From assembly GCA_963720515.1 (NCBI GenBank), contig OY970397.1:1550001-1614000 (forward strand): a stretch of 64,000 bases of DNA, read 5' to 3'. The translations under genes and the position numbers were made by a program. The notes under the pieces were generated by a model that was not told the DNA's origin, searched no databases, and saw only the letters and a program-made list of their open reading frames with translations. Below are positions 16,400 to 25,121 of the stretch, one piece after another. Source of the DNA: G963720515 sp963720515 (GTDB lineage Bacteria > Actinomycetota > Thermoleophilia > Gaiellales > Gaiellaceae). How positions within the stretch are numbered: the stretch's first letter is position 1; each line of letters opens with the position of its first letter.

Positions 16400-17884
16400 T
16401 TACAGGTCGACGCGCGCGAGCGGCTTCTCGGCCGGCCCGTGCACGACCTGGCCGTCGATCGTGAAGCGCGAGCCGTGGCAGTGGCAGTCCCAGACCTGCT
16501 CGTCGGCGTTCCAGTGGACGTGGCAGCCGCGGTGCGTGCAGACCGCGGACACCGAGTGGATGCGTCCGTCCTCGCCGCGGGCGATCGCGATCGAGTCCTT
16601 GCCGCGTTCGACGACCGTCCCGTCGCCGGGGCCGAGGTCGTCCGGCGACACGCTCTCCTCCTCCGCCTCGGCGAACGGAAGCCGTGTGTCGGGATCGGCG
16701 AGTGCGGCTGCGTCGAAGCGCTCGCGCGAGCGGACGATCGCCTTCATCGTCTCGCTCACGTCCTCGGTGTTCACCGTCGCACCGGCGAGGACGACGCCGT
16801 CCTTGCGCCAGAACGCCATGAACTTGCCGGCGGCGGGGTCGTCGCGCAGCACGACCTCGTCCCACTCGAGCGCGAGGCCCCAGTAGCGCAGGCTCGCGTC
16901 GTACTGGTCGGTGAAGAAGTACGGGAGCGCGTCGTAGATGACCGGCTCCCCGAGCATCGACCGTGCGGCGACCGGGCCCTGCTCGCGCGCGACCGCCCAA
17001 TGCTCGACCCGGATCGGCGCGTCGAAGAACGGATGGCGCACGCGCGCGACGTCGCCGGCCGCGAAGACCGACGGCGCGCTCGTGCGGAGGTTCGCGCCGA
17101 CGAGGACGCCGTTGTCCACGTCGAGCCCCGCCGCCTCAGCGAGCTCGACCCGCGGCGCGACGCCGACGCCGACGACGACCGCGTCGCACTCGAGCACGCG
17201 CCCGTCCTCGAGCCGGACACCGGTGACGGCGCCTTCGCCCTCGATCGCCTCGAGCGAGGATCGGGGGTACAGCTCGACGCCGTGGCTCGTGTGCAGGTCG
17301 GCGAAGAAGCGCGCGACCTCGGGCCCGAGGACGTGCTCGAGCGGGGCGCTCGTCGGGTAGAGCATCGCGACCTCGCAGCCGCGCGACCGCGCGGTGGCCG
17401 CGACCTCCGCGCCGATCCAGCCGCCGCCAACGACCACGATCTTCGCCCCGGCCTCGATCCGCTGCCGGATCGCGTCCGAGTCGACGATCCGGCGCAGGAG
17501 CAGCACGCCGTCGAGGTCGGCCCCGGGCACGGGGAGCCGGCGCGGCATCGCACCGGTCGTCAGGAGCAGGCGGTCGAACGCGATGCGCTCACCGCCCTCG
17601 AGCGCGACCTCGGACGTGCCGGTCTCGATCGCCTCGACATGCGCCGACGTGCGCAGCTCGATGTCGTGCTCGGCGTAGAAGCCCTCATCGTGGACGTAGA
17701 CCTTGTCGCGCTCGGTGCGCCCGGCCAGGTAGCCCTTCGAGAGCGGCGGGCGGACGTACGGCCGGTCGGCCTCCTCGCCGACGAGGACGACGCGCCCGTC
17801 GAAGCCGGCCTCACGGAGCTCAGCGGCAGCGCGCCCGCCGGCGAGGCTCGCCCCCACGATCACGAAGGTCCGCTCGCTCGCCAA
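16400..17884 (-). CDS. FAD/NAD(P)-dependent reductase with C-terminal Rieske [2Fe-2S] domain
   Basis: 494-residue fusion of a ferredoxin-reductase-type flavoprotein and a Rieske domain, like the AIFL group. The N-terminal FAD motif is VIVGASLAGGRAAAELREAG; the NAD(P)-binding motif is VVVGGGWIGAEVAATA near residue 155; the second FAD motif is SVFAAGDVA. The Rieske cluster ligands lie in CTHRGC (about residue 447) and CHCHGSRF (about 467). Electron transfer from NAD(P)H through FAD to the attached cluster is expected, the final acceptor being unknown. It is followed upstream, on the same strand, by a small acidic protein gene. In many homologues the Rieske domain is N-terminal; here it is at the C-terminus. 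Confidence 0.9.
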   Translation of the reverse strand: MASERTFVIVGASLAGGRAAAELREAGFDGRVVLVGEEADRPYVRPPLSKGYLAGRTERDKVYVHDEGFYAEHDIELRTSAHVEAIETGTSEVALEGGERIAFDRLLLTTGAMPRRLPVPGADLDGVLLLRRIVDSDAIRQRIEAGAKIVVVGGGWIGAEVAATARSRGCEVAMLYPTSAPLEHVLGPEVARFFADLHTSHGVELYPRSSLEAIEGEGAVTGVRLEDGRVLECDAVVVGVGVAPRVELAEAAGLDVDNGVLVGANLRTSAPSVFAAGDVARVRHPFFDAPIRVEHWAVAREQGPVAARSMLGEPVIYDALPYFFTDQYDASLRYWGLALEWDEVVLRDDPAAGKFMAFWRKDGVVLAGATVNTEDVSETMKAIVRSRERFDAAALADPDTRLPFAEAEEESVSPDDLGPGDGTVVERGKDSIAIARGEDGRIHSVSAVCTHRGCHVHWNADEQVWDCHCHGSRFTIDGQVVHGPAEKPLARVDL

Positions 17885-17888
17885 GCGC

Positions 17889-18206
17889 CTAGTTGTCCGG
17901 GCGGTCGATGAGCTGCTCGTAGATCTCGCGGTAGGAGTGGATGGCGTCGCCGACGTCGCCCGGATCCACGTCGTCCCCGCGCTCGACCCTGAGCGTCACC
18001 TCGCGCGCGGAGCGGTACGAGACGACGAGGTCGGAGTCGGTCGGCGTCCCGTCCGCCGCGTCGACCGGGTAGCCGCGACTCGCGAGCATGTCCTCGATGA
18101 GGTCGCCGACATCGGGCAGCGCCTCGACAGGGGACTCGTGAAGCGTGTCCTCGAGCGACTCCCAGGCCGTCTGCCACTCGTGGCGATCGAGTCCAGGGTC
18201 GCGCAT
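17889..18206 (-). CDS. Small acidic hypothetical protein
   Basis: 105-residue protein, strongly acidic, no signal or membrane segment. Visible features are an aromatic N-terminal helix (HEWQTAWESLEDTL), a middle part naming the Asp-rich GDLIEDMLASRGYPVD and a C-terminal part (SYRSAREVTLRVERGDDV, IHSYREIYEQLID). I do not recognise a characterised family. It ends 4 bases upstream of the Rieske reductase start on the same strand, so the two are probably co-transcribed. ATG 18206 was chosen because the longer frame upstream is a low-complexity Arg/Pro shadow of purD. Confidence 0.7.
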   Translation of the reverse strand: MRDPGLDRHEWQTAWESLEDTLHESPVEALPDVGDLIEDMLASRGYPVDAADGTPTDSDLVVSYRSAREVTLRVERGDDVDPGDVGDAIHSYREIYEQLIDRPDN

Positions 18207-18331
18207 ACCCGCACTTTCGCCGTTCGAGCCGCCTGTTGGCAAGTCGCCGTCGGGCACCATGGGCCACCGGTTCCCCGAAAGGGCGGCGCCGAACCGGGGG
18301 ATCCGCCCCCGGGCGGCGTTAGACTCGCCGC

Positions 18332-19543
18332 GTGAAGGTCTTGGTCGTCGGCTCGGGCGGACGCGAGCACGCGCTCGCGTGGCGGCTCGCCGCAGACGAG
18401 GCCGTGGACGAGGTTCACGCCGCCCCGGGGAACCCTGGCATCGCCTCCGTCGCGACCTGCCATCCGGTGCGCGGCGAGGACGCCGACGGACTGCTCTCGC
18501 TCTGCCTCGAGCGCGGCATCGACCTCGTGATCGTCGGCCCGGAGGCGCCGCTCGTCGCGGGCGTCGCCGACATCCTGCGCCGCGGCGGCGTCTCGGTCTT
18601 CGGCCCGAGCGCGGGCGCCGCGCGCATCGAGGGCTCGAAGCGCTTCGCGAAGGACGTGATGCGCGCGGCCAACGTGCCGACGGCGGCCGAGCTGCCCGAG
18701 CCGCGTGCCCCGTGCGTGGTGAAGGCGGACGGGCTCGCCGCGGGCAAGGGCGTCTTCGTCTGCCGCGCGCAGGCCGAGGCCGACGAGGCCTGGGAGCGGG
18801 CGGGCGCGCTCGGGACGGGCGTCCTCGCCGAGGAGCTCCTCGAGGGCGAAGAGGTGTCCCTCTTCGCCTTATGTGACGGGTCACGTGCGGTTCCGCTCCC
18901 TCCGGCACGCGATGCGAAGCGGCTGCTCGACGGCGACGAAGGCCCGAACACCGGCGGCATGGGCGCGTACGCCCCCGTTCTCGGAATCGACGCAGACGAG
19001 CTCGCAGCGCGGATCCACGAGCCGGTGCTGCGCGAGCTCGCGCGGCTCGACACGCCGTTCGTCGGGCTCCTCTACGCGGGCCTGATCATCACCGACGACG
19101 GGCCGCGCGTCCTCGAGTTCAACTGCCGCTTCGGCGACCCGGAGACGCAGGCCGTCCTGCCGGTGCTCGACGGGCCCTTCGCCGAGCCGCTCGCCCGCTC
19201 GGCGGCCGGCGACCTCGCCGACGCCTCGTTCGCCGAGCCGGACCGCGCGGCCGTCACGGTCGTGCTCGCCTCGCGCGGCTATCCGGACGCGCCCGAGAGC
19301 GGCGCGACGATCGACGGTCTCGCCGAGGCCGAGTCGGGCGGCGCGCTGGTCTTCCATGCGGGAACCGCGGTGCGCGACGGCTCGCTCGTCGCGGCCGGCG
19401 GGCGCGTGCTCGGCGTCACCGGCGTCGGTGCGTCGGCCTCGGAGGCACGCGACCGGGCCTACGCGGCGGTCGAGTCGATCCGGTTCGCGGGTGCCCACTA
19501 CCGCCGCGACATCGCGGCAGGCGCGGTGCATGTCGCGACCTGA
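18332..19543 (+). CDS. purD: Phosphoribosylamine--glycine ligase PurD
   Basis: GAR synthetase, second step of de novo purine synthesis, cytoplasmic ATP-grasp enzyme of 403 residues (normal length slightly short of E. coli). The N-terminus VKVLVVGSGGREHALAWRL, the PRPP-side loop GPEAPLVAGVAD, CVVKADGLAAGKGVFV and GLLYAGLIIT with FNCRFGDPETQ are all typical. The start is GTG 18332, where homology begins. It opens the first half of the purine cluster and overlaps the 5' end of purE. Confidence 0.97.
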   Translation: MKVLVVGSGGREHALAWRLAADEAVDEVHAAPGNPGIASVATCHPVRGEDADGLLSLCLERGIDLVIVGPEAPLVAGVADILRRGGVSVFGPSAGAARIEGSKRFAKDVMRAANVPTAAELPEPRAPCVVKADGLAAGKGVFVCRAQAEADEAWERAGALGTGVLAEELLEGEEVSLFALCDGSRAVPLPPARDAKRLLDGDEGPNTGGMGAYAPVLGIDADELAARIHEPVLRELARLDTPFVGLLYAGLIITDDGPRVLEFNCRFGDPETQAVLPVLDGPFAEPLARSAAGDLADASFAEPDRAAVTVVLASRGYPDAPESGATIDGLAEAESGGALVFHAGTAVRDGSLVAAGGRVLGVTGVGASASEARDRAYAAVESIRFAGAHYRRDIAAGAVHVAT

Positions 19544-20042
19544 GAGCCTCACCGAGGCGAGCGCGCTCATGGCCGAGGAGTTCGACGTCGGCCCGATGGT
19601 CGGGATCCTCGTCGGCTCCGATTCCGATCTCGAGCGGATCCAGCCGGCCGTGGACGAGCTGAACGAGCGCGGGATCTCGAACGAGCTGAACGTCCTGTCG
19701 GCGCACCGTGACCCGCGCGGCGTAGCCGAGTACTGCTCGAACGCCGCGATGCGCGGGATCCGCGTGATCATCGCGGGGGCGGGGATGTCCGCCGCGCTCC
19801 CAGGCGTCGCGGCCGCCCACACCGACCTGCCCGTCATCGGAGTCCCGCTCTCGAGCTCGAAGACTGCGGCCGGCGGCCTCGACGCGATCCTCGCAATCGT
19901 CCAGATGCCGCCCGGCGTCCCGGTGGCGTGCGTGTCACTCGACGGCGCAAAGAACGCCGCGATCCTCGCGGCCAAGATCCTCGCGCAGGGGGGCGGCTAC
20001 CCGGACGCGCCGCCCCGCCCGCCCCAGGCCGAGCTCTACTAG
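19530..20042 (+). CDS. purE: N5-carboxyaminoimidazole ribonucleotide mutase PurE
   Basis: Catalyses N5-CAIR to CAIR. The substrate loop ILVGSDSDLERI, the catalytic region LSAHRDPRG and AGAGMSAALPGVAA identify PurE; the usual SAHRTP is SAHRDP here. ATG 19530 lies inside the purD 3' end; ATG 19569 (MAEEFDVGPMVG) would give a more standard length of 157 residues and is equally plausible. No purK, the ATP-dependent partner that makes N5-CAIR, is present in the window. Confidence 0.94.
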   Translation: MSRPESLTEASALMAEEFDVGPMVGILVGSDSDLERIQPAVDELNERGISNELNVLSAHRDPRGVAEYCSNAAMRGIRVIIAGAGMSAALPGVAAAHTDLPVIGVPLSSSKTAAGGLDAILAIVQMPPGVPVACVSLDGAKNAAILAAKILAQGGGYPDAPPRPPQAELY

Positions 20043-20043
20043 C

Positions 20044-20346
20044 GTGGATAACCCGTCCGGGAACGGCGCCGCGACCCCCGCGCGGTCGCGGACGAGCGGC
20101 CTTGCCACCTCGTCGATCGTGCTCGGGATCGCCGGGCTCTTCATCCTCCCGCTCGTCGCGCCGATTCTCGCGATCGTCTTCGGCTCGAAAGCGCAGAAGG
20201 AGATCGCGGCCGACCCGTCGATCGGCGGCGCCGGCTTGGCGCGCGCCGGCGTGATTCTCGGGTGGGTCGGGCTCGCGCTGACGGTCGTCGTCCTGCTTCT
20301 GTTCGCCGCGTTCAGCGGCGGCGGCGGCTCGAGTATCGGTACGTGA
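20044..20346 (+). CDS. DUF4190-type small membrane protein
   Basis: 100-residue membrane protein. A short Ser/Thr/Arg-rich N-terminus precedes two hydrophobic hairpin segments (SSIVLGIAGLFILPLVAPIL near 22-42 and ILGWVGLALTVVVLLLFAAF near 70-90) separated by the basic-acidic stretch GSKAQKEIAADPS, the signature of the DUF4190 family. Function unknown. GTG 20044 follows the purE stop by one base, so it is inside the purine operon although no enzymatic link is known. Confidence 0.85.
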   Translation: MDNPSGNGAATPARSRTSGLATSSIVLGIAGLFILPLVAPILAIVFGSKAQKEIAADPSIGGAGLARAGVILGWVGLALTVVVLLLFAAFSGGGGSSIGT

Positions 20347-20382
20347 CCGTGATCCGCAGGCCGGACCTCTAGAATCGGAACA

Positions 20383-21708
20383 GTGATTGTGCGCTACTCC
20401 CGACCGGCCATGCAGGCGATCTGGTCGGATGAGGGCAAGCTCGCGCGGTGGCTCGAGGTCGAACTGGCAGCGCTGGACGGATGGGCCGAGGTCGGCGTCG
20501 TCCCGGCAGCGGACGTCGAGGCGATCCGCGCAGAGGCTGTGCCGCCGACGCCCGAGCGCGTCGCCGAGATCGAGGAGCGCACGCAGCACGACCTGGCCGC
20601 CTTCGTGGACGCGGTCGCCGAGGGGCTCGGCCCGTCGGGGCGGTGGCTGCACTACGGGCTGACCTCGTCGGATGTGCTGGACACCGCGCTCGCGCTCCAG
20701 GTGCGGGATGCCGGCGCGCTCCTCCTGGAGGGGCTCGAACGGTCGCGCGACGCCGTGATTCGCCGCGCGGAGGAGCACCGCCGGACTGTCTGTGCCGGCC
20801 GGACGCACGGCGTCCACGCGGAGGTCACGACGTTCGGCGCGAAGCTCGCCGGGTGGGCGTTCGAGCTCCAGCGCGACCGTGCGCGGCTCGAGCGGGCGCT
20901 CGACGGGATGCGGTTCGGCAAGATCGCCGGCGCGGTCGGGACGTACGGCGGCGGCGACCCGGAGGTGGAGCGAGTCGCCTGCGAGCGCCTCGGCCTCACG
21001 CCCGAGCCGGTGGCGACGCAGGTCGTGCCGCGCGACCGCCACGCCGAGTTGCTCTCGGCGCTCGCCCTCTGCGCCTCGTCGATCGAGCGGTTCGCAACCG
21101 AGATCCGCCACCTCGCCCGGACGGAGGTGCGAGAGGCGCAAGAGCCGTTCCGCGCAGGCCAGAAGGGCTCTTCGTCGATGCCGCACAAGCGGAATCCCAT
21201 CGTGTCCGAGCGGCTGTGCGGGCTCGCGCGCGTGGTGCGCGCGGCCGCGACCGTCGGCCTCGAGAACGTGGCGCTCTGGCACGAGCGGGACATCTCCCAC
21301 TCGAGCGCCGAGCGTGTCGTCCTGCCGGATGCGTTCCTCGCGCTCGACTACATGCTCGACCGGTTCGCGTGGCTCGCCGAAGGGCTCGTCGTCGACCCCG
21401 ATCGCATGCGCGCCAACCTCGACGCATCGCACGGGCTCGTGTTCAGCCAGCGCGTCCTGCTCGCGCTTGTCGAGTCCGGACTGCCGCGAGACGAGGCGTA
21501 CCGGCTCGTACAGCGAAACGCGCTGCGCGCGTGGGACGAGGGCCGCGACTTCCGTGAGCTCGTCGAGGCCGACGACGAGATCGCCGAGCGGCTCGGGCCG
21601 GATGGCGTGGCAGCCGCGTTCGATCTCGCCAGCGCCCTGCAGCACATCGACGTTCTGTTCGAGCGCCTTGCGGCGCTCTCAACCGAGAAGGAGGAGGCAA
21701 TTGCCTGA
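20383..21708 (+). CDS. purB: Adenylosuccinate lyase PurB
   Basis: Acts twice in purine synthesis (SAICAR to AICAR, and adenylosuccinate to AMP). 441 residues, fumarase/aspartase superfamily. Visible are the N-terminal YSRPAMQAIWSDEGKLARWL, the histidine region GRTHGVHAEVTTFG and the superfamily signature GSSSMPHKRNP near 262-272. The start is GTG 20383; the 3' end overlaps purC by 8 bases, and AAGGAGGAGG inside the purB tail serves purC. Confidence 0.96.
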   Translation: MIVRYSRPAMQAIWSDEGKLARWLEVELAALDGWAEVGVVPAADVEAIRAEAVPPTPERVAEIEERTQHDLAAFVDAVAEGLGPSGRWLHYGLTSSDVLDTALALQVRDAGALLLEGLERSRDAVIRRAEEHRRTVCAGRTHGVHAEVTTFGAKLAGWAFELQRDRARLERALDGMRFGKIAGAVGTYGGGDPEVERVACERLGLTPEPVATQVVPRDRHAELLSALALCASSIERFATEIRHLARTEVREAQEPFRAGQKGSSSMPHKRNPIVSERLCGLARVVRAAATVGLENVALWHERDISHSSAERVVLPDAFLALDYMLDRFAWLAEGLVVDPDRMRANLDASHGLVFSQRVLLALVESGLPRDEAYRLVQRNALRAWDEGRDFRELVEADDEIAERLGPDGVAAAFDLASALQHIDVLFERLAALSTEKEEAIA

Positions 21709-22561
21709 GGCCGTGCACGTCGCGAGCGGCAAGGTGCGTGAGATCTTCGAACTCGACCCGGAGCGGCTGCTGCTCGTCGCGAGCGACCGGATCTCGACGT
21801 TCGACGTCGTGCTCCCGACCGAGATCCCCGACAAGGGTCGCGTGCTCACCGGGTTGTCCGGGTTCTGGTTCGCGCGCACACGCGAGATCGTCCCGAACCA
21901 CGTCCTCGCCCTCCGCCAGGACGGGCGCTCGACCGAGGTGCGGCGTCTGCGGATGCTGCCGATCGAGTGCGTGGTGCGCGGCTACCTCGCCGGCTCTGGA
22001 TGGAAGGACTACCAGGCGACCGGCATCACGTCGGGTCACCGGCTGCCCGAGGGGCTCCGCGAGTCGGACCGGCTCCCGAAGCCGATCTTCACCCCCGCGA
22101 CGAAGGCGCAGGAGGGACACGACGAGAACATCGGCCGCGACCAGGCGGCCGTCCTCGTCGGCGCCGAGCTCCTCCAGGAGGTCGAGCGGGTGTCGCTCGA
22201 GCTCTACGGCTACGGCGCTCGGCACGCGGCGGAGCGCGGAATCATCCTCGCGGACACGAAGTTCGAGTTCGGCCTCGACGACGAGGGCGTCCTCGTTCTC
22301 GGCGACGAGGCGCTGACGCCGGACTCGTCCCGCTTCTGGCCGGCCGACGAGTACGAGGCGGGCCGCTCGCAACCGTCCTTCGACAAGCAATACGTGCGCG
22401 ACTACTGCGAGACGCTCGGCTGGGACAAGACGGCGCCGGGGCCCGAGCTCCCGGAGGAGGTCGTCGCAGGGACGCGAGCCCGCTACGTCGAGGCGTTCGA
22501 GCGGTTGACCGAGATCGAGTTCGACCGCTACGTCGCCGACCCGAGCGTGGTGCTCGGATGA
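21701..22561 (+). CDS. purC: SAICAR synthase PurC
   Basis: Phosphoribosylaminoimidazole-succinocarboxamide synthase, 286 residues. The N-terminal GKVREIFELDPERLLLVASD, the signature LPIECVVRGYLAGSGWKDY and the metal/ATP motif LADTKFEFGLDD are clear. The start is TTG 21701, supported by a strong AAGGAGGAGG six bases upstream and by homology beginning there. The stop overlaps purS (ATGA). Confidence 0.96.
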   Translation: MPEAVHVASGKVREIFELDPERLLLVASDRISTFDVVLPTEIPDKGRVLTGLSGFWFARTREIVPNHVLALRQDGRSTEVRRLRMLPIECVVRGYLAGSGWKDYQATGITSGHRLPEGLRESDRLPKPIFTPATKAQEGHDENIGRDQAAVLVGAELLQEVERVSLELYGYGARHAAERGIILADTKFEFGLDDEGVLVLGDEALTPDSSRFWPADEYEAGRSQPSFDKQYVRDYCETLGWDKTAPGPELPEEVVAGTRARYVEAFERLTEIEFDRYVADPSVVLG

Positions 22562-22803
22562 AGGCGACGGTCCTCGTTCGTCCCAAGACGGGGATCCTCG
22601 ATCCGCAGGGCGTGGCGGTCGAGACGTCGCTCAAGCATCTCGGCTTCGCGGTCGGAGAGGCACGCATCGGCCGCGTGATCGACCTCGAGGTCGAGGCGGG
22701 GACGGAGGAGGAGGCGCACGCTGCCGTCGAGCGAATGTGCGAGCAGCTCCTGGCGAACCCTCTCATCGAGAGCTACGAGATCGAGCTCGGAGGCCAGGGG
22801 TGA
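22558..22803 (+). CDS. purS: FGAM synthase small subunit PurS
   Basis: 81-residue structural subunit of the three-part FGAM synthase (PurS-PurQ-PurL). KATVLVRPKTGILDPQGVAV and the C-terminal NPLIESYEIEL are characteristic. It sits between purC and purQ through ATGA and GTGA overlaps. A separate PurS and PurQ rule out the single long PurL of proteobacteria. Their catalytic partner PurL lies 21 kb away at 44791. Confidence 0.95.
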   Translation: MKATVLVRPKTGILDPQGVAVETSLKHLGFAVGEARIGRVIDLEVEAGTEEEAHAAVERMCEQLLANPLIESYEIELGGQG

Positions 22804-23501
22804 GCGTCCCGAAGCCGCGCATCGCCGTGGTCGTCTTCCCGGGCTCGAACGACGACCGGGACGCGGCTTGGGCGCTCCAGGCGCTCGACGCGGAGCCGGT
22901 CATGGTCTGGCACGGCGACGACGAGCTGCCGGCCGTGGACGCGGTCGTCCTCCCGGGCGGGTTCTCATACGGCGACTACCTCCGGGCAGGGGCGATCGCA
23001 CGGTTCTCGCCCGCGATGCGCGCCGTCTCGGCGTTCGCCGCCGACGGCGGGCTCGTCCTCGGGATCTGCAACGGCTTCCAGATCCTCTGCGAGGCGGGAC
23101 TGCTCCCGGGGGTTCTCCAGCCGAACGCGTCGCTCACGTTCGTCTGTCGCGATGTCGGGGTTCGCGTCGAGCGCACGGACACGCCGTTCACTTCCCGATG
23201 CACGCCGGGGCAGCGGCTCACGATCCCCGTGAAGCACGCGGACGGATGCTGGTTCGCGCCGCCTGAGCTCCTCGCCGAGCTCGAGGACCTCGGGCAGATC
23301 GTGCTCCGCTACGAAGCCGGAGAAAACCCGAACGGCGCCGTGGCGGACGTCGCGGGCGTCGTGAACCGGGACGCGACCGTCATGGGGCTCATGCCGCACC
23401 CGGAGCACGCGGTCGATCCGCTCCTTGGGTCAGGGGACGGTGCGCTCGTGCTCGCGTCGCTCGTCGACGCCGCACGGACGAGCGCGCTCGCCGCCGTCTG
23501 A
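22800..23501 (+). CDS. purQ: FGAM synthase glutaminase subunit PurQ
   Basis: Class-I glutamine amidotransferase supplying ammonia to PurL, 233 residues. Nucleophile Cys90 lies in GICNGFQ and the catalytic histidine/glutamate in MPHPEH near residue 200; GGFSYGDYLRAGA forms the oxyanion region. The start is GTG 22800 in a GTGA overlap with purS. It is the last purine gene before the peptidase-rich accessory region; purL resumes the pathway downstream of that region on the same strand. Confidence 0.96.
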   Translation: MSVPKPRIAVVVFPGSNDDRDAAWALQALDAEPVMVWHGDDELPAVDAVVLPGGFSYGDYLRAGAIARFSPAMRAVSAFAADGGLVLGICNGFQILCEAGLLPGVLQPNASLTFVCRDVGVRVERTDTPFTSRCTPGQRLTIPVKHADGCWFAPPELLAELEDLGQIVLRYEAGENPNGAVADVAGVVNRDATVMGLMPHPEHAVDPLLGSGDGALVLASLVDAARTSALAAV

Positions 23502-23730
23502 CGGACCGGCTCCACCGACGACGATGCCGCCGCGTCCAGACGGCCGCGCCTCACGCTCGCTCCCGTGGCCCGCAGCCGATGGCCGCCACGCCGCGCCGAT
23601 CTCGCCCCAGAGACGCCCGGCCGGCCGCACGCGACGCCCTTCTCCCGTCGAGCCACCTATTGGCGCGCAATCGACCAACCCGCCGCCGGCCCCCCGGCTC
23701 GGCCGAGCGCCTGAGGCTCCTATTCGATTG

Positions 23731-24039
23731 TCAGCTCCGCCGTCTCCGTAGGCCACCTCCCCGCCTCGACGCTGCCGCCGGCAGGCCGAGCGCCGCCGCG
23801 AGCCGGGGCCGGTCGGCGAGCTCGGCGTGGAGCCGCTCCAGGTCGCCCTCGCGCAAGGTGACCGGGCCGCGCCGGTTGACCCCGTCGGTCGTGTACGCGA
23901 AGCGGACGTAGTGCTCGTCGCCGGGACCGGCGAGGAGCTGCACGGTGGACGCGAACTCCTTGTCGTCCGCGGACTGAGGGATCGAGATCTCCTCGAGAAC
24001 GACGGCCTGACCCCATGCCGTTGTGACCTTGCCTGCCAT
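23731..24039 (-). CDS. Conserved small hypothetical protein (possible 3' frameshift)
   Basis: 102-residue soluble protein starting MAGKVTTAWGQAVVLEEISI, with FASTVQLLAGPGDEHYVRFA and YTTDGVNRRGPVTLREGDLE. I do not recognise its function. The annotated end is an Arg/Gly-rich tail that looks out of frame: the alternative frame after about 23770 gives GSVEAGRWPTETAELTIE ending at 23720, which looks more natural, so a one-base error near 23770 is likely. Element copy C lies immediately upstream, between this gene and the divergent thioredoxin-fold gene. Confidence 0.6.
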   Translation of the reverse strand: MAGKVTTAWGQAVVLEEISIPQSADDKEFASTVQLLAGPGDEHYVRFAYTTDGVNRRGPVTLREGDLERLHAELADRPRLAAALGLPAAASRRGGGLRRRRS

Positions 24040-24040
24040 G

Positions 24041-24099
24041 CAGCCACCGTACGGAGGAAATGCGCGCATGTCTGTAACGAGATGTGCCGAAAGGCGCGC
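24041..24099 (+). repeat. Dispersed intergenic element, copy C (short form)
   Basis: Runs CAGCCACCGTACGGAGGAAA, TGCGCGCATGTCTGT, AACGAGATGTGCCGAAA, GGCGCGC. It is the most diverged copy: GTGTCTGT is ATGTCTGT and the inverted repeat is reduced to ACG-AGA-TGT with one G-U type pair. It lies in the divergent region between the small hypothetical gene and the DsbA-like gene. Confidence 0.65.
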
Positions 24100-24197
24100 G
24101 GAAGTGTCACAAGAGTGTGTCGCCGCCCCCGGGCACGCGCGGATCACGCCTGGCCCGAGCCTGCGCGACCCCACGGACACGCCCTAGGCTCACGAAC

Positions 24198-25028
24198 GTG
24201 CAGCTCACGATCACGCACTTCACCGACCCCGCGTGCCCGTTCGCGTTCTCGGCCGAGCCCGCCCGGCTCCGGCTTCGCTGGCACTACGGAGACCAGCTCG
24301 TCTGGCGGACGAGGCTGATCGTGCTGACGCTCGAGCCCGGCGAGGCCGAGCGCCTCGCCGAGGGCGCGCCGAATCTCCAGCGCCGCTACGGCATGCCGAT
24401 CGACCCGGCGCCGTACACACGGCCGGCCTCATCCGAGCCGGCCTGCCGCGCCGTCGTCGCCGTCCGTCTCCACGAGCCCGCCAAGGAGGAGACGTTTCTG
24501 CGCAGGCTCCGCGTCCGAACGATGGTCGGCGGCCTCCTCGACGACCCTGACCTCATCGCCGCCGCCGCGGAAGACGTCGGCCTCGACCCGGCCGAGCTCG
24601 CCCGATGGAGCGAGGAGCCGGACGTCCACGCTGTGCTCGCGGCGGACATCGACGCGGCGCGCAATCCCTCGCCGGCCGCCCGCGCCCTCGACCACAAGCT
24701 CGGCGGCCCGCGCGACCATCGCCGCTATACCGCGCCGAGCTACGAGATCGCGCGCGCCGAGGATCCCAGGAGGACCCAGACGCTCCCCGGCTTCACGCCG
24801 GTCGAGGCGTACGAGGCCGCGATCGCCAACCTCGCGCCGGAGCTCGAGCGGCGACCGAGGCCGGACCGTGTGGAGGACGTCCTCAGATGGGCCGGCTTTC
24901 CCGTGGCGACGGCCGAGATCGCCCTGATCGCCCGGCTCGACCTCGACGAGGCGCGGACCGCGCTCGCGAGCGTCGCGCACGAGCACCCCGCGGGCGCCGA
25001 CTCCTACTGGACGCTCAACGGGTCGTAG
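24198..25028 (+). CDS. DsbA/2-hydroxychromene-2-carboxylate isomerase-like thioredoxin-fold protein
   Basis: 276-residue cytoplasmic protein of the DsbA/HCCA-isomerase (FrnE) type. The N-terminal strand and active-site loop read ITHFTDPACPFAFSAEP: the usual CxxC is reduced to CPFA with one cysteine, arguing against ordinary disulfide exchange. An all-helical insertion (RTMVGGLLDDPDLIAAAAED) and the returning thioredoxin strand follow. The C-terminal 60 residues (PDRVEDVLRWAGFPVATAEI, LDLDEARTAL) look like an added helical domain. GTG 24198 was chosen because the conserved strand starts there. Confidence 0.75.
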   Translation: MQLTITHFTDPACPFAFSAEPARLRLRWHYGDQLVWRTRLIVLTLEPGEAERLAEGAPNLQRRYGMPIDPAPYTRPASSEPACRAVVAVRLHEPAKEETFLRRLRVRTMVGGLLDDPDLIAAAAEDVGLDPAELARWSEEPDVHAVLAADIDAARNPSPAARALDHKLGGPRDHRRYTAPSYEIARAEDPRRTQTLPGFTPVEAYEAAIANLAPELERRPRPDRVEDVLRWAGFPVATAEIALIARLDLDEARTALASVAHEHPAGADSYWTLNGS

Positions 25029-25076
25029 GGCCGGGCGCCGCGCTGGGCGAGCTCGACCCGGTAGCCCTCGGCAGGC

Positions 25077-25105
25077 GAGGGGGCGGCCGGTCCGGCCGCC
25101 CCCTC
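25077..25105. terminator. Bidirectional hairpin between convergent genes
   Basis: GAGGGGGCGGCCGG (25077-25090) and its exact complement (25092-25105) flank a single base; in practice the loop opens to 5 bases. It lies between the stops of the DsbA-like gene (+) and the M28 peptidase (-), so it can terminate both. No U tract follows. Confidence 0.75.
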
Positions 25106-25121
25106 CGTCCTGCGCTGCGCC

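Noticed and set aside
23502..23730. Possible gene between purQ and the small hypothetical gene
   Set aside because: Frames here are low-complexity Pro/Arg/Ser sequences without ribosome-binding sites; only the possible 3' end of the small gene (to 23720) is credible.
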